Assembly: GCF_003369915.1 (NCBI RefSeq)
Contig: NC_046674.1
Coordinates: 7,316,001 to 7,380,000, forward strand
DNA: 64,000 nt
Source: Drosophila miranda
Lineage: Eukaryota > Arthropoda > Insecta > Diptera > Drosophilidae
Reading direction: 5' to 3'
Below are positions 22,201 through 34,643 of the stretch, piece after piece. The translations under genes were made by a program, and so were the position numbers. The first letter of the stretch is position 1; each line of letters begins with the position of its first letter. Below the pieces are notes generated by a model, which saw nothing but the letters and a program-made list of their open reading frames with translations, made no database searches and had not been told where the DNA came from.

Positions 22201-24242
22201 TGCTATGAGGATGGACATTTGTATACCCTATTTCCTTGAACTAATGTTGAAGTACTCTTCCAATAAACAGTTTTGAATAGGTATTTATGCATTTTATCAG
22301 TTTCCTGTATAGGAAAAAACTTCTCTTGATCCCGATACCTATTCTTGGTCTCTGTAGGAAGACCATAGAGTGCCATATTTCCTTGAAGCCCGAAATGACT
22401 TAAATTTCCTTAATTCAGAATACTGCTCATTCCGGGCACTGAAGATCCCGCTAATATGAAAGGAAAGATGCATTTTTTAAATATCATTTTTATTTCTCAT
22501 TGAAGTACTTTGTTTTTGATCCGTTTTCTTGTTAGATATTAATCTGTTGCGCATTTCAGGCGCTTGGGGTGTATCATAGAAGTTACAGAAATATATTGAT
22601 GTATTTGTGTGTACGCATATATTAGGCTTTTATCAGCTTTCTTGTTGTCGCTAGACCGATATTTGGGGATTAAAGAAAGGCAAAGTATTATATGCACATC
22701 CATATATATATATAATTATATCAACTTTGTTTATGTATATAGGCTAGACCGGCCCCTTATCCCTTCGATCCTCATCCGTTGTGTATTTTGAAATGAATTT
22801 TATTGGGTTTTTGAGTTTTTTTGTGGGATTTTTGTTTGTTTTGTGTTTTTTTGTTTACGTATAAAATTGTTGTGTTAAAATCCTTGAAAATATCAGATAA
22901 ATAATTACAATTGGTTGTGTATGTGTAGTATGTATGATAAAAGCATTGTTTTGCACTCGAACATAGATTAAACATAAATCAATTTAGTCATTGCCACTAA
23001 ACATATCATATCAATGTGAGTAGTAGTACGAGATACGAGATACGCTTTATCGTATCGTATTTTATCAGCTAATAATAATATCTTTGGGCTTGGCTACTGC
23101 GTGTGTGAAAGTACGAGTACACACGTACACGTACACACATAGATCATGATCATAGATATATATATGTATATGTATATGTATGTAAATGGGACAGGACACA
23201 CGGCGACAGCGACGAAAGGTCGACGTGCCTTACACATTCCGAAAGTTTAGATTTTATTTTCTTTTCTTGGGGGGGAAAGTCACTAAATATATATAATATC
23301 TTTATCTTGTAGAAGTATATATATAATATAGGTATAATAAAACATTTTACGACTAGTATATATATATATATGTATATTTAGTGTATATATATGTAAATAT
23401 ATTATATGTAGTGTATATGTGTATATATGCATTGCGTTTCGTGTATAATTACTAAATTTATTGAGATATTCTATGAATATTTTCCCTTCTATCCATTCCA
23501 TTCTTAAGCCATGTCTTGTGTCTTTCTATATACGATATACGATTAAAAAAAGAGAAGAAAACGAAGCGAGAATACGTTTATACGGGATGAGGATGCTGGG
23601 TTTGTTTGGGGAAGGGTTCTATGTTGTTGCATGTCTGTTGGAGTAGTGGAGTGGAGTGGAGATGAAATATACTTTACAATTAAAAGCGGGGATCCCCGTT
23701 GAGGGGCCAGAGATCCCCTTTACAGAAATTTGCTTTGCAACTCATTTCGTTTTTTGTTTTCTTCGAAGCTTTCTGCACAGATCTGACTAGATATATATGT
23801 GTGTATATATATATTATAGAGGCAACTACTACTACTCTCTACCAAGTACGATACATAGGTTTTTCCTCCTTCTGTCCTCTTTCCTCTCCTCTCTTTACTT
23901 TCGTTTTTAGTTATAGTTGACGCTGCTGCTGCTGCTACTTCTACTGCTAATGCTGTAGTTGTCCTTTATCTATCAACTTCCTTTGATCCTTCTCTTCTTC
24001 GCTGGGCTTGAAGTTTCGTTTCCTGCTTCCGCTTCGTTGTGTTGAGCCAAGATGTGATGTTGCTGATGGCTCCGTCCCGGGATGGGGATGGATGGATGGA
24101 TGGTTGTTTGGTTTCCTTGGTTGGTTGGTTCTCTCCAGTGTCGTGTCCCGTGTCACTTTCGCTTGATAAAGTTGCCCTCGGCATCCAACCAGATGGCCGG
24201 CTGGTGCTCGTGCGCGTGCGCATCCATCCCCGTTCTTATCAT
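22201..24242 (-). other. Probable Abl 3' UTR and intergenic DNA
   Basis: AT-rich, with TA and TATG microsatellites around 23155-23430 and no coding frame that I can support. Most of it probably belongs to the long Abl 3' UTR. The site of polyadenylation is not decided by sequence alone. Confidence 0.4.
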
Positions 24243-27200
24243 TTACCTATTCAGCGCATTGGAGATCTGCTTGAGCGACTGTCCCACCTCCAGGAGCAGG
24301 CGCTCGTTGTCCTGCATGTTCTTGCTGCCGGCGGAGCGCAGGTTCTGCGACTGCGTCTCCACGCGGGTCACCAGCTCCCGGAAGTGGAACTTGGAGTGCG
24401 GCGGCATGGATTCGTTCTCCGCAAAAATTACGCACGAGTTCTGCAGGATGTTGAGCTTGTCGCTCAGCTGGAGCCATTGCGAGGCGGAGATGGCGTTTAC
24501 TGGATGCTTTAGGGAGCCATCCAGCAGGCCCACCAGCTCCAGGATGCTCTCCCTCGATATCTGCGTGGAGTTGCCCGTGGTGGAGCCATTGTCCGTCGCC
24601 AGCTTGGCTATCGGCGTGGCGTATATGGTCAGCTTGGTGGGCTTGTGCGGCACAGCGGGCTTCTGTTGCGGCTGCGACTGCGACTGCTTGCTGCCCTGCA
24701 GCTCGTTCTGGACGTTCTGGACGTAGAGCGACTGTGTCATATTCTCTGGTGCCGTGTGGCCTAGTCCCTCCGGCTGCTGCTGGCCCGACGACTCCTCGCT
24801 GGCGTCATCTGTGAAGAGTTGCGTGGAATGAGAGGTTTTTATTGAGCTGCTGGATGCTAATGGCTGTGGCTGCACCCTGATGCCAGTGGCTGTGGCTGTG
24901 GCTGTGGCTGTGGCTGTGGTGGTGGTCGTGCTGTTGGTTGGGGGCGGTGGTGGTGGGGCAGCCGGCGGCGGCCTATTGCCTGGCCTATTGGCCATGGGAA
25001 TTGCTTTGAGCCCGTATTTGGGCGATAGCTGGGATGTGGTGGATGTGGAGGAGCCGCCATTAAGTGACGGCTGCTGGATGATCGCGCTACTGGCATAGTC
25101 GGGAGGTTGGGCCTGTGCCTGTGCCTGCCCTTGAGCCTGGGGCTGGGGCTGCTGCTCCCACAGTTTCTTTAAGCTATTAATACTACCTGTGCTCCGTCGC
25201 TTGCCAAGATCCCCGCCGCTGTCGCCCGATCCCGATCCCGTTCCCGTCTCCATCTCCACGTTGGAGTTGGTCACATCGATTTTGATTTCAGTCTTTTGCA
25301 TGGCCTGTGAGTGGGAGAACTTCTTATTGTCGTCCTTGCTGCGGCTCAGGGTGCCATTGGCATTGTTGGCCACTGCCTGCTGCTGGATACCGGCACCGGG
25401 AGCAGGAGGCTTTTCCTGCTGCAGCTGCTGCTGCTGCTGCTCCGCCTTGTCCACTCGCCGCAGATGGGCCTTGAAGTCAATGATGTTGGAGGTGGGCTCT
25501 GCCTTGGCTATCGGCGTCGTCATCTTCTTGGGCTCCACCTTCTTCAACTGAGCCTTGAATCCAGCTGGAGGAGCTCCTGCAGTGGTAGCGGCAGAGGCAG
25601 AGGCGGTGGCAGTGGCATTGCCATTCGTCATCTTCTGCTTGGGGAGATTCATGCTCTCCGCCAGCTCAGTGACCAGCAGGGAGACGGGATCCACGGGATG
25701 CACTGATGATACTGCTGACATTACTGATCCGTTGGCCAGGTGTGGGCTCACTGGCGACTCCTTGCCGCCCGCCGCCTTGATCTCCGTGATCAGTTTCTCC
25801 TTCATCATGAGGTTCTTCTCGGGTGCTGCGTCCGGAGGGGTGCCCAGAGAACTGCACGAGTCTGTCGAGGGCTCCCGCTTCCGCAGGGACACGCCGAACC
25901 GGGAACTGGCCTCCTCGACGCTCGGGGCCGTGTTGCTTACGTCGTGGGTGCTGCTGTCGTTGTTGTTGTTGCTGTTGCTGCTTGTGTTGCAGACGTTGTT
26001 GTTCGAATGCTGGGCGTGCAGATGCTGCTGGATGGCCTGGACGGCGCTCTCGGGCGCTGGCGGCGGCGGCGGTGGCACCGCCTCGAACTCCTCGGGCGGC
26101 GGCGGCAGGTCCAGCGGCGGTGGCGGAAACTCTAGATTGGCCAGAGCCGGTTGGGGCACAGGCGGCTGTGCTGCCACACCGCCAGCGCCCACGCCACTCC
26201 TCTTGGGGGAACTGCTGGAGCCGGCGGCCCGGAACGAGGAGAACGTCATCATAGTGACCTCGGTGGTGGTGCGGTGGCGCTGCAGCTTGTTCAGACTGGC
26301 CGCCGCATTGTTCTGCATGGTCACGCCCCCGGACGAGTTGCTCCGGATCATCTGCTGGGGCGGCGGTGTGGCCAGGCCCACCGCCGATGGAGCCTTGGGA
26401 CTGGGATGGATCCTGGCCGGCGGCGTGGCATGACCGTTGGCAGCAGGCGAGGGCGTTGGCGAGGAGCTGGCCTCGCCCCCACTGTCCTCCAGGCTGTCGA
26501 GAAAGGCCCCGATGCGTGCCCCCTTCGGCAGGGTGCCGTATCGATTCACGACGCGCTTCACATTCATCACCTCCAGGGCGCCCACAGTGATGGGATGGGC
26601 TGCCAGTGCAGAGCTGCCGTTGGGCAGTGGCTGCTGCTGCTGATGTTGCTGCTGCTGCATTTGATCCCTGGGTGCTGCCGGGGGGACTGAGGGATGGTGC
26701 TGGGAACGCTTGCTCTGGCGAGTCTCCAGTCCCCGGTTGCCCATCACCGGCGTCGGCCGCTTGAAGGAGCTGTGGTGCTGCGAGGACCTGGGTCCGATTC
26801 CGCCGTGCAGCGAGTGCTGCATCTTGTTCGGTGTGACGGCTTGCGACGGCTCCAGACTGTCGCCGGTGGCATCCGTATCGGGATCTGCTGCCGGATCCGT
26901 TTCCGAATCGTAGCGCTGCGTGAGGCTATTGATGTCCCGCGCAAGACCTGCACGAGATAGACAGAGACAGAGAAAAAGAGAGAGAGAGAACAGAAAATGG
27001 AAATTAGTTCCCGGGCGGGGAGTAGTCTGTGGGTCAAAGGAATGCTCGTGCCGGGTGCTGGATGCTGGCTAGTATGGTTTGCATTGATATTACGGATGGT
27101 ATGGGATAGTATGGGTTAATCTGGACCAAAGTCGGCTGGTTCTTTCGTGTGTGATCATAAGTTTGTGTGTGTGTGTGTATGTGTGATTGTGTCAAGCGGG

Positions 27201-30200
27201 GCAAAAACTACATAAAAACACCAAAAACAGAACGAAATAAACGAAACGACAAAATGATATTCAAAGGAATCCTCAGATCTGTCTAGATTCTGTTGGAAAA
27301 TTACCTTTTCAGGATCAAAATAGCTATTACATCGAATAAAGTTAACAAATAAAAACAAATTTATGGTTAAAACGTTTAACAAGCACCAAAAACGAAGGAA
27401 CAGAAAGAACATTCTTTGAACATTAGAAAGAGGAGGCTCTCGAATCAGATATAAAAATAAAGCATTCGAAAAAAGCTTACAATTTAAAGAGAACTAATTA
27501 AAAACCAAAAATTATTTAACAAAAAAAATTAAATTAAAAAGTTTATTGCATGTGGAATGCATATTAAAATTGTTTCCACAAGGAATACATGTTTAAAAAA
27601 AAGAAGTAAATAGAAAACTCAAAAGAAACGAGGGGGAACGTTGTGAGTTGCTGCGGACACCGCAACTCTACGGTTATACCCGATACTAAGTCAGTACGGC
27701 TCTCCTCCGGCAGACGCCGCTAATATTAAACGACACGACAAAGAGTGCGTGCGAGAGAGACAGAAAATCAGTCTGAGCGTGACGTCGGGCGCTGCGTAGC
27801 CACTGCAAATTGATTTGTTTCTGTTGGCTATAAAAATGATCTGATCTGATCCAGATTCAGCAATCTGTTAGATATGGTCATTATCTATGATTCTGCGTTT
27901 TTAGTTTTCTCGAATGTGCAATATTGTGGATGCAACAGATTTTCGTCCTTTGTGGGGGCGGAAGTGGGCGGGGCGAAGTTTTGAAATATTTTTGTAGCAG
28001 TGACATATCACAGAAGTCTGGATCCAAAACATCGTTGCTCTAGCTCTTATAGTCTTTGAGCACTAGGCGCTGAAGGGGACGGACAGACGGACGGACGGAC
28101 AGACAGACAGGGCTCAATCGACTCGGCTATTGATGCTGATCAAGAATATATATACTTTATGGGGTCGGAAACGATTCCTTCTGGACGTTACACACATCCA
28201 CTTTTACCACAAATCTAATATACCCCAATACTCATTTTGAGTATCGGGTATAAAGAAGAAGTAAATAGAAAACTCAAAAGAAAAAAGAAAATTACATTAA
28301 AATTTAATGTGATATAAAAAAAAGAACATGTATTGCATGTAGAAGTCGTATCAAAATGGTTTCCACATGGAATACATAATAAAAACCAAAATAAATTATA
28401 AAACTCAACTCAAAAGAAAAATATATAAAATAATATTAAAAAATTAAAAATAAACTTTACTGCATGTGGAATTTATATTAAAATTGTTTCCACATGGAAT
28501 ACATACAAAAAAAAAAAAAAAACAAACAAAACTCAAGCCAATACAAACGATGATCCATTAAAAATAATAGGTACCAAAAACAAAAAACAACAAATAAAAC
28601 ACACAATAAACCGATAAACGAACATAGAATTTTGAAAGAAGATCAATTGGGAGTTCTCTCGCAGGACGAGGGCTCCGTTTTGACAAAATAATACCTCGAA
28701 ATAGGATGTCGTAAAGGAAACTACTGCAGGAGGACGATTTCTTAATGGAATACTGTTGTTGTTGTTGTTGTTGTTTCTGTTGTGGCAGTGGCAGTGGCTG
28801 TGCTTGTTTCTGTGCCAGGGTCTGCTGCTGCACTGGCTGTACGTGTGCTGTACGTATTTGTTGTTGTGGTGTGTATTGTTGTTGTTGTTGTTGTTGTTGT
28901 TGGTGGATTGGAATTTGGGTCTTGAAATTTCTACTGAGGGTCTGGCTGAAATAGCTGCAATTTCGATTGAATTTTGTGCTTGTGTTTATACCATTCGTAT
29001 TGAGGTCATCGATAAAGTTGCACCGTTGATTGGTGCCGCCGCCGCCGCCACCACTGGCGTTGATCGGATCCTCCTCGCGATATGTTGAGTCCCGACTGCT
29101 AGAAAGCAGACTGCAAACACGAAAGGATTACATTAATACCTAGAAACGAAGTGCCTTCTGCTCCCTTCTGTAGAAAATTGCCTACCTGGTTCGCTTGGGT
29201 GGTGCTGGCGCCTGTTTGCCCTGCTTATTGGTGGTGCGTCGCATCTGTACATTGCCCTTGCCCTGGCTGGAGAAGGTGCTCAGCTTTGTGGAAGTGGATC
29301 CGGTTTCTGTATGCCAAATATTACGAGATTAGTTTAGATGATGCCGCACTCTGTTCTCCACTCTTCACACTCCACTCACCTGACATGGGCGTACTGGCCT
29401 GCTGCTGCTGATCGTGCTGCTGCTGCTGCTGATGGGCATTTGGCATGAGGGAAGACGATGACTGGCACTGGGAGGAGGCCGCTGGCAGGCCCTTCTTCCC
29501 CATTTGTGGGGTGAGGCTGAGCGAGGCCGATGAGGATGCACCGCTGGCCGCTGACTGTGTGCCACTGGCCCCGCCGACTACTATGCCCGATGTGGTGTTG
29601 CTGCCGCCACCGCCGCCGCCGCCGCTGCTGCTGGGGTTGTTGTGGGAGCTGCTGCTGCTGCTGGCGTTTAGCTGTTTCTCGACCGCTTCGGTGATGGACG
29701 ATTCCTGCGGAGGAGCGGAGAAGGAGAGATGTGCACCGTGTGGGTCATTATTGCTATCACTACTTTTGATTGTTGCCTGCTGACGATGATCGCGGAGAGC
29801 CGCGGCCACGCATTGCGATCAAAGCTCAACGTCCACGTTGCCATCCGCGAGATGATGATGGCCCCTAGGGCCTCTATGATGCCCCGTCGTCGTCGTTACC
29901 ACGTTGTTGTGGCAGCGGCGGCGGTGGCTCCTGTGCCGACGAGGATGATCATCGTCATCGTCGCCATCGTAGTTGCTCTCATCATCATCATCATCATCAT
30001 CGTCATTATCTTCATCTTGATCGTAATGGACATTGTTCTGCTCCTCTTCGCCTTCGCCTTCATCTTCATAATCATCATCATCATCTGCATAATCATCATC
30101 CCACACCTCGACGTCACCCACCTGAAACATATGCTCCAGCGCATGGTGTATGCTCTTGAATGTGGGCCTGTCGGCGGCATCCCACTGCCAGCACTGGCGC

Positions 30201-33200
30201 ATCAGATCGTACACCTCGGGCGGACAGCCGGGCGGCCGCTCCATGCGATAGCCCTTCTCTAGCTTATGATATACATCGGTCAGATCGATACCCGGATAGG
30301 GGGACATCCCGTACGTGGCTATCTCCCACAGCAGCACCCCAAAGGCCCACACATCCGACTTGGTGCTGAACTTGTTGTACGCCAGTCCCTCGGGGGCAGT
30401 CCATTTGATCGGGAACTTGGCGCCCGCGTGCGCCGTGTACGTATCGTCGCGCATCAGTCGCGCCAGCCCAAAGTCCGCCACCTTCACCAGCTTATTGTCG
30501 CCCACAAGGCAGTTTCTGGCCGCCAAATCGCGATGGATGTAGTTGCGCGACTCCAGGTAGCTCATGCCCGACGCTATCTGTGTGGCCATGTAGAGCAGGG
30601 CCACGGCATCGAGGGTCTCGCGGCCGGCGGAGCGCAGAAAGTCCAGCAGATTGCCATGCGACATGAATTCGGTGATGATGTAGAACGGAGGCTCACGCGT
30701 GCACACACCTGGAAGGGGAGGCGGAGCAGATGTAAGAACCACTGGCTGTGGGGACGGGGGGGGAGGGGGGGACATACCGATTAGCTGCACCAGATTCGGG
30801 TGCTTCATCTCCTTCATGATGGCCGCCTCCTCGAGGAAATCCTTGAGGGCCATGGTATCCTCCTTGAGGGTCTTGACGGCCACCGTGTTGCCGTAGCGCT
30901 TCCACACGGCCTCGTACACCTCGCCGTACTGGCCGCCGCCGAGCTTGTGCTTCATCATGATGTCCGTGCGGCAGATCTCCCACTCGTCGGGCTCCGGACT
31001 CAGGGGGAAGACCGTGGGCTTGTTCTGCTTGGGCGCCGGATAGAGCAGGGGCGTGATCAGGCCATGACCCTCGTGGGGCACACTGTGATGATGCACCAGC
31101 TCCGCCAGAGTGTTGAATTTCGCCTCCTGGGTGACAAACACCTTGCCATCGGGATCCTCCGAGATGCGATAGTGATAGACGCGTCCCTCGTACCTGCGAT
31201 CGGAGAGGAATTAGTGATGGAAGGACGATCAAGAAGGTACGAAGTACGTACCTTAGACTGATGCTCCTTTGGCCCGGAGAACTCTCGCTCTCGCGCACCA
31301 GAAAGCTCCCGTTGATGCCCGAACTCAAGAGATATTCGGCGGCATTGCGGGAGATGGGTCCGTGGTACCACGAGTGCTTCTCGAGCGAATTCAATGGCGT
31401 CACATAGTTGGAGGGCACCCAACCCACGTTGCCGGAGTCCGAGTGCGCCTCGCACCACTCCCCGGACTTGTTGTAGCTAAGGATCCGCACCTGCTCGCCC
31501 TTCTTCAGGCTCAACTGGTTCTCGCCGCCCGCCTGAAAGTCGTACAGGGCCACAAACAGCTGCGGATCGTCCTCCTCCGGCCCCGGCTCCAGCAGATTCT
31601 CCTTGGAGGTCCAGCGATGCGTCGACTCGAACACCGATGTCGACGAACTGTGGCCCCCGAGGGAGGAGCACTGCAGTCCGGAATCGCTGCACTGCAGTTC
31701 CGCTGCATTTTCCAGCAGGGAGGCTGCCGTGCTCCCGGCCGGAATGTGAGGTAATGGACGCGACTGCAGCAGGGCTTCTGCATAAGAAAAAGAGACAGAG
31801 AGAGAGAAAGAGAAAGAGAGAGAGAGAAAGAGAAAGACGGGGAATCAGAGTTGAGTTGAGTGAACCAGCGATCGATCGGAGGGGAGTAGTAAACCCGTTT
31901 CTATCTCTAGGAATGCGGGAGTGCGCCCCATCCACACTCCACTCTGCGCTCTGCACTCCCCCCCCTCCCCTCTTTGTTCCATTGAGAAAATAAATTATGC
32001 ATAAAATTACACAAATCGTGGGGCATCCCCCCCCCCCCCCTCCCCACACCAGTGGCACTTTGATTGTGGGAAGGTTCTTCCAACTCCCACGCACTCTTGG
32101 TTTTCACTTGGGTATCCGTACCCCCAACAGTGCCAGCTCTTTAGATGTATCTGTATCTGTATGTCCGTGTCTGTTTAGCTATCTTTGGAATGCATTTCTC
32201 GCCAGAGTTCTTTGATGGAAGGGTCTGTCGTCTCGGTTCAAAAGGGAATTCCCAAGAAAGAAAAAACAAATAACATGTCCTGTGCATGATGCGCTCGCTG
32301 AATTATTACAAAATTCGTTCAAATTAATTTCATCATAAATTTTTCAATCAAAAGAATAAAAACCTTTTCAGGGTATCCCCGTGGCTGCAACACTCTTTTG
32401 AATTTCCCTTTTGATGTCTGTGCACCATTGAAATAATTGAAAAAAATTTACATTCCCCCACCTCTTGAGGCCTTTGTTCAGCGTTTGACCAAAGCAAACA
32501 CTTCCGTTGGATTCCATTTCGTTGGGTAAATTTCTCCATATTTTTATTTGAAATTTATATTACGAGTATTTCCATTCCACACCGAAGTGGAACTGGAAGT
32601 GGAAGCCACTCTGCTGGGAGAGCGGAGACAGACAGACAGAGAGAGAGAGAGAGAGATGGTGGATGGATGGTGGATGCAGGAGCTGCCAAATCATAATGAA
32701 ATGTACTCTCGCGCTTTTGAGAAGGGTTCCCGGTTCCCGATCCCATTCCCCAAAACCACACACAACAACATCACACATTCGTTAATTTATGCGCGCGAGA
32801 CAGGAAATATTAATGGCAAATAATACTACGAGTATAAGTAGGTAGGGTGCACGTGCAGAGCCCGATGGAGGGGCAGAGCACCACAGATGACAGCGGAAAT
32901 GTTCGGTTCTCCAATGGTGGTCGGTGGTCGGTCGTCGGTGGTCTGTGGCTGGGGGATTAGCCATTGTCCCAGCCCCCACCCCTCCCCACTTGATATGCAA
33001 GTAGTTTAAAGATCCAAATTTTGATGCGTGTCGTTGTGTGTTTTGGGGAAATGTGAGTCACTCGTAGAATCGTGGAAAAGGGGGAAGGGGAGGCGGCCGG
33101 CATTCGTATGAAAATCTGTTCATACTTTGGCATTGACTCAGAGCCAATCAACAGGCAATTAAATATTTGAGTCAGAGATTTTTCATTGCATAATTGTATC

Positions 33201-34611
33201 CCCATTAAACCATAGATTGCTGTACTACAATAATAGATACAGTAATGTATCTAAAATTAACTTGGAATCGGTTGAGCATAGATCATAGACCATAGGAACG
33301 TTAGATGCTATAAACCACGTGGAAAATCTTTAAAATCTTTTATTTTCAATCCGATCTTATTACTTATCGGGTAATTAGTTTTCCATACGATTGTCCACTT
33401 CCCTTTCGATGGGATTTCTCAAGTGAGGCAGAGGCACATTTCCCCCACTATCAATCCACCCAAAACCCATCATGAATTACCCTCTCAGAGCCGCCTCCAC
33501 CTCCTCCTTTAATTATTAAGAATGACACTACTTATGTGCCTGTTTCTGTGTTTTGTATTGTGTTGATGGGTATTGTAGTTGTTGGTAGGAATGTATGTAT
33601 TTTTTGTTGTTGTTGTTGTTGTTTTTACCTAAATTCATGTGATATTTGCCTGGATGGCCGCGAAAAGAGCTGTGCTTCGTACCACCTGCAGAAACAGAAG
33701 AAACAGAAAAACAGAGAGAGGTGTGTGAGAGATCGGCATGTGGATCGTGGATCGTGTATCGTGTATCCGTGATCTGTGCTTGTATCTGTGTGGATGCATA
33801 GATCAGATATCAGATGATGATTTCTCAAACGACTACAATGATGGTCCGCAAATAAATAAATATTGTAAATGGGGGGAAAAAGCAAAGGCAACAAATTAAA
33901 TCAAATTACATCTAAGTACAGGAGAGAATACCAATAGATACGGATGGGGGGTAGTATAGAGATGGAGAGAGATCTATTTACAGTTGAATGATGACAGGCA
34001 AACGCGGGAGCTGGAAAGCCGTCGAAACCTCAGAAAGGCCAATTAGTGTCTTGGCCCGAACAAGAGGAAGAGTAATACCCTTTTTATTCGTATAAAAACA
34101 AGCTTTTAATGCTGTAATTTCTCAGAGAGACAGAGTGCGGTGTATGGGGGGGGGGGGGGATCTATAGGATGACACGCCCCCTAGACATTTGACAAAAATG
34201 AGGAAGCAGTAGAGGCTGAGAAATGTTTCGCCACTCAAAAAGAGCTTAGCTTTCCGCTAGAATGAGTCCAATGAACTTTAAAGTCACAAAAATGCCACAA
34301 AGAGAAAGAGAGAGAGAGAGGAGAGGAGACGAGAGGAAAGGAAAGGGGAAAAATGGAATCCGTCTCAAGCTATGCACATCCGCCATCTAGCGGCTACTTA
34401 TGCAGGTTATTAGCGGGAATTTGGAGCAAGCAATGCGCCTGAGAGAAGATTAAGAGTGGAAGGAGAGAGGGGCGGAGAATGGAAGCACGTTACACACCAC
34501 ACACACACACCCACTCGAGGCATCAGACTTAACGGTGAGTGTGTGTGTGTGTGTGTGTGTTGAGCGAGCATAGATTAAAATCTGGCTACGCAGCAGACTC
34601 TCATCTTTGTC

Positions 34612-34643
<32 letters not shown>

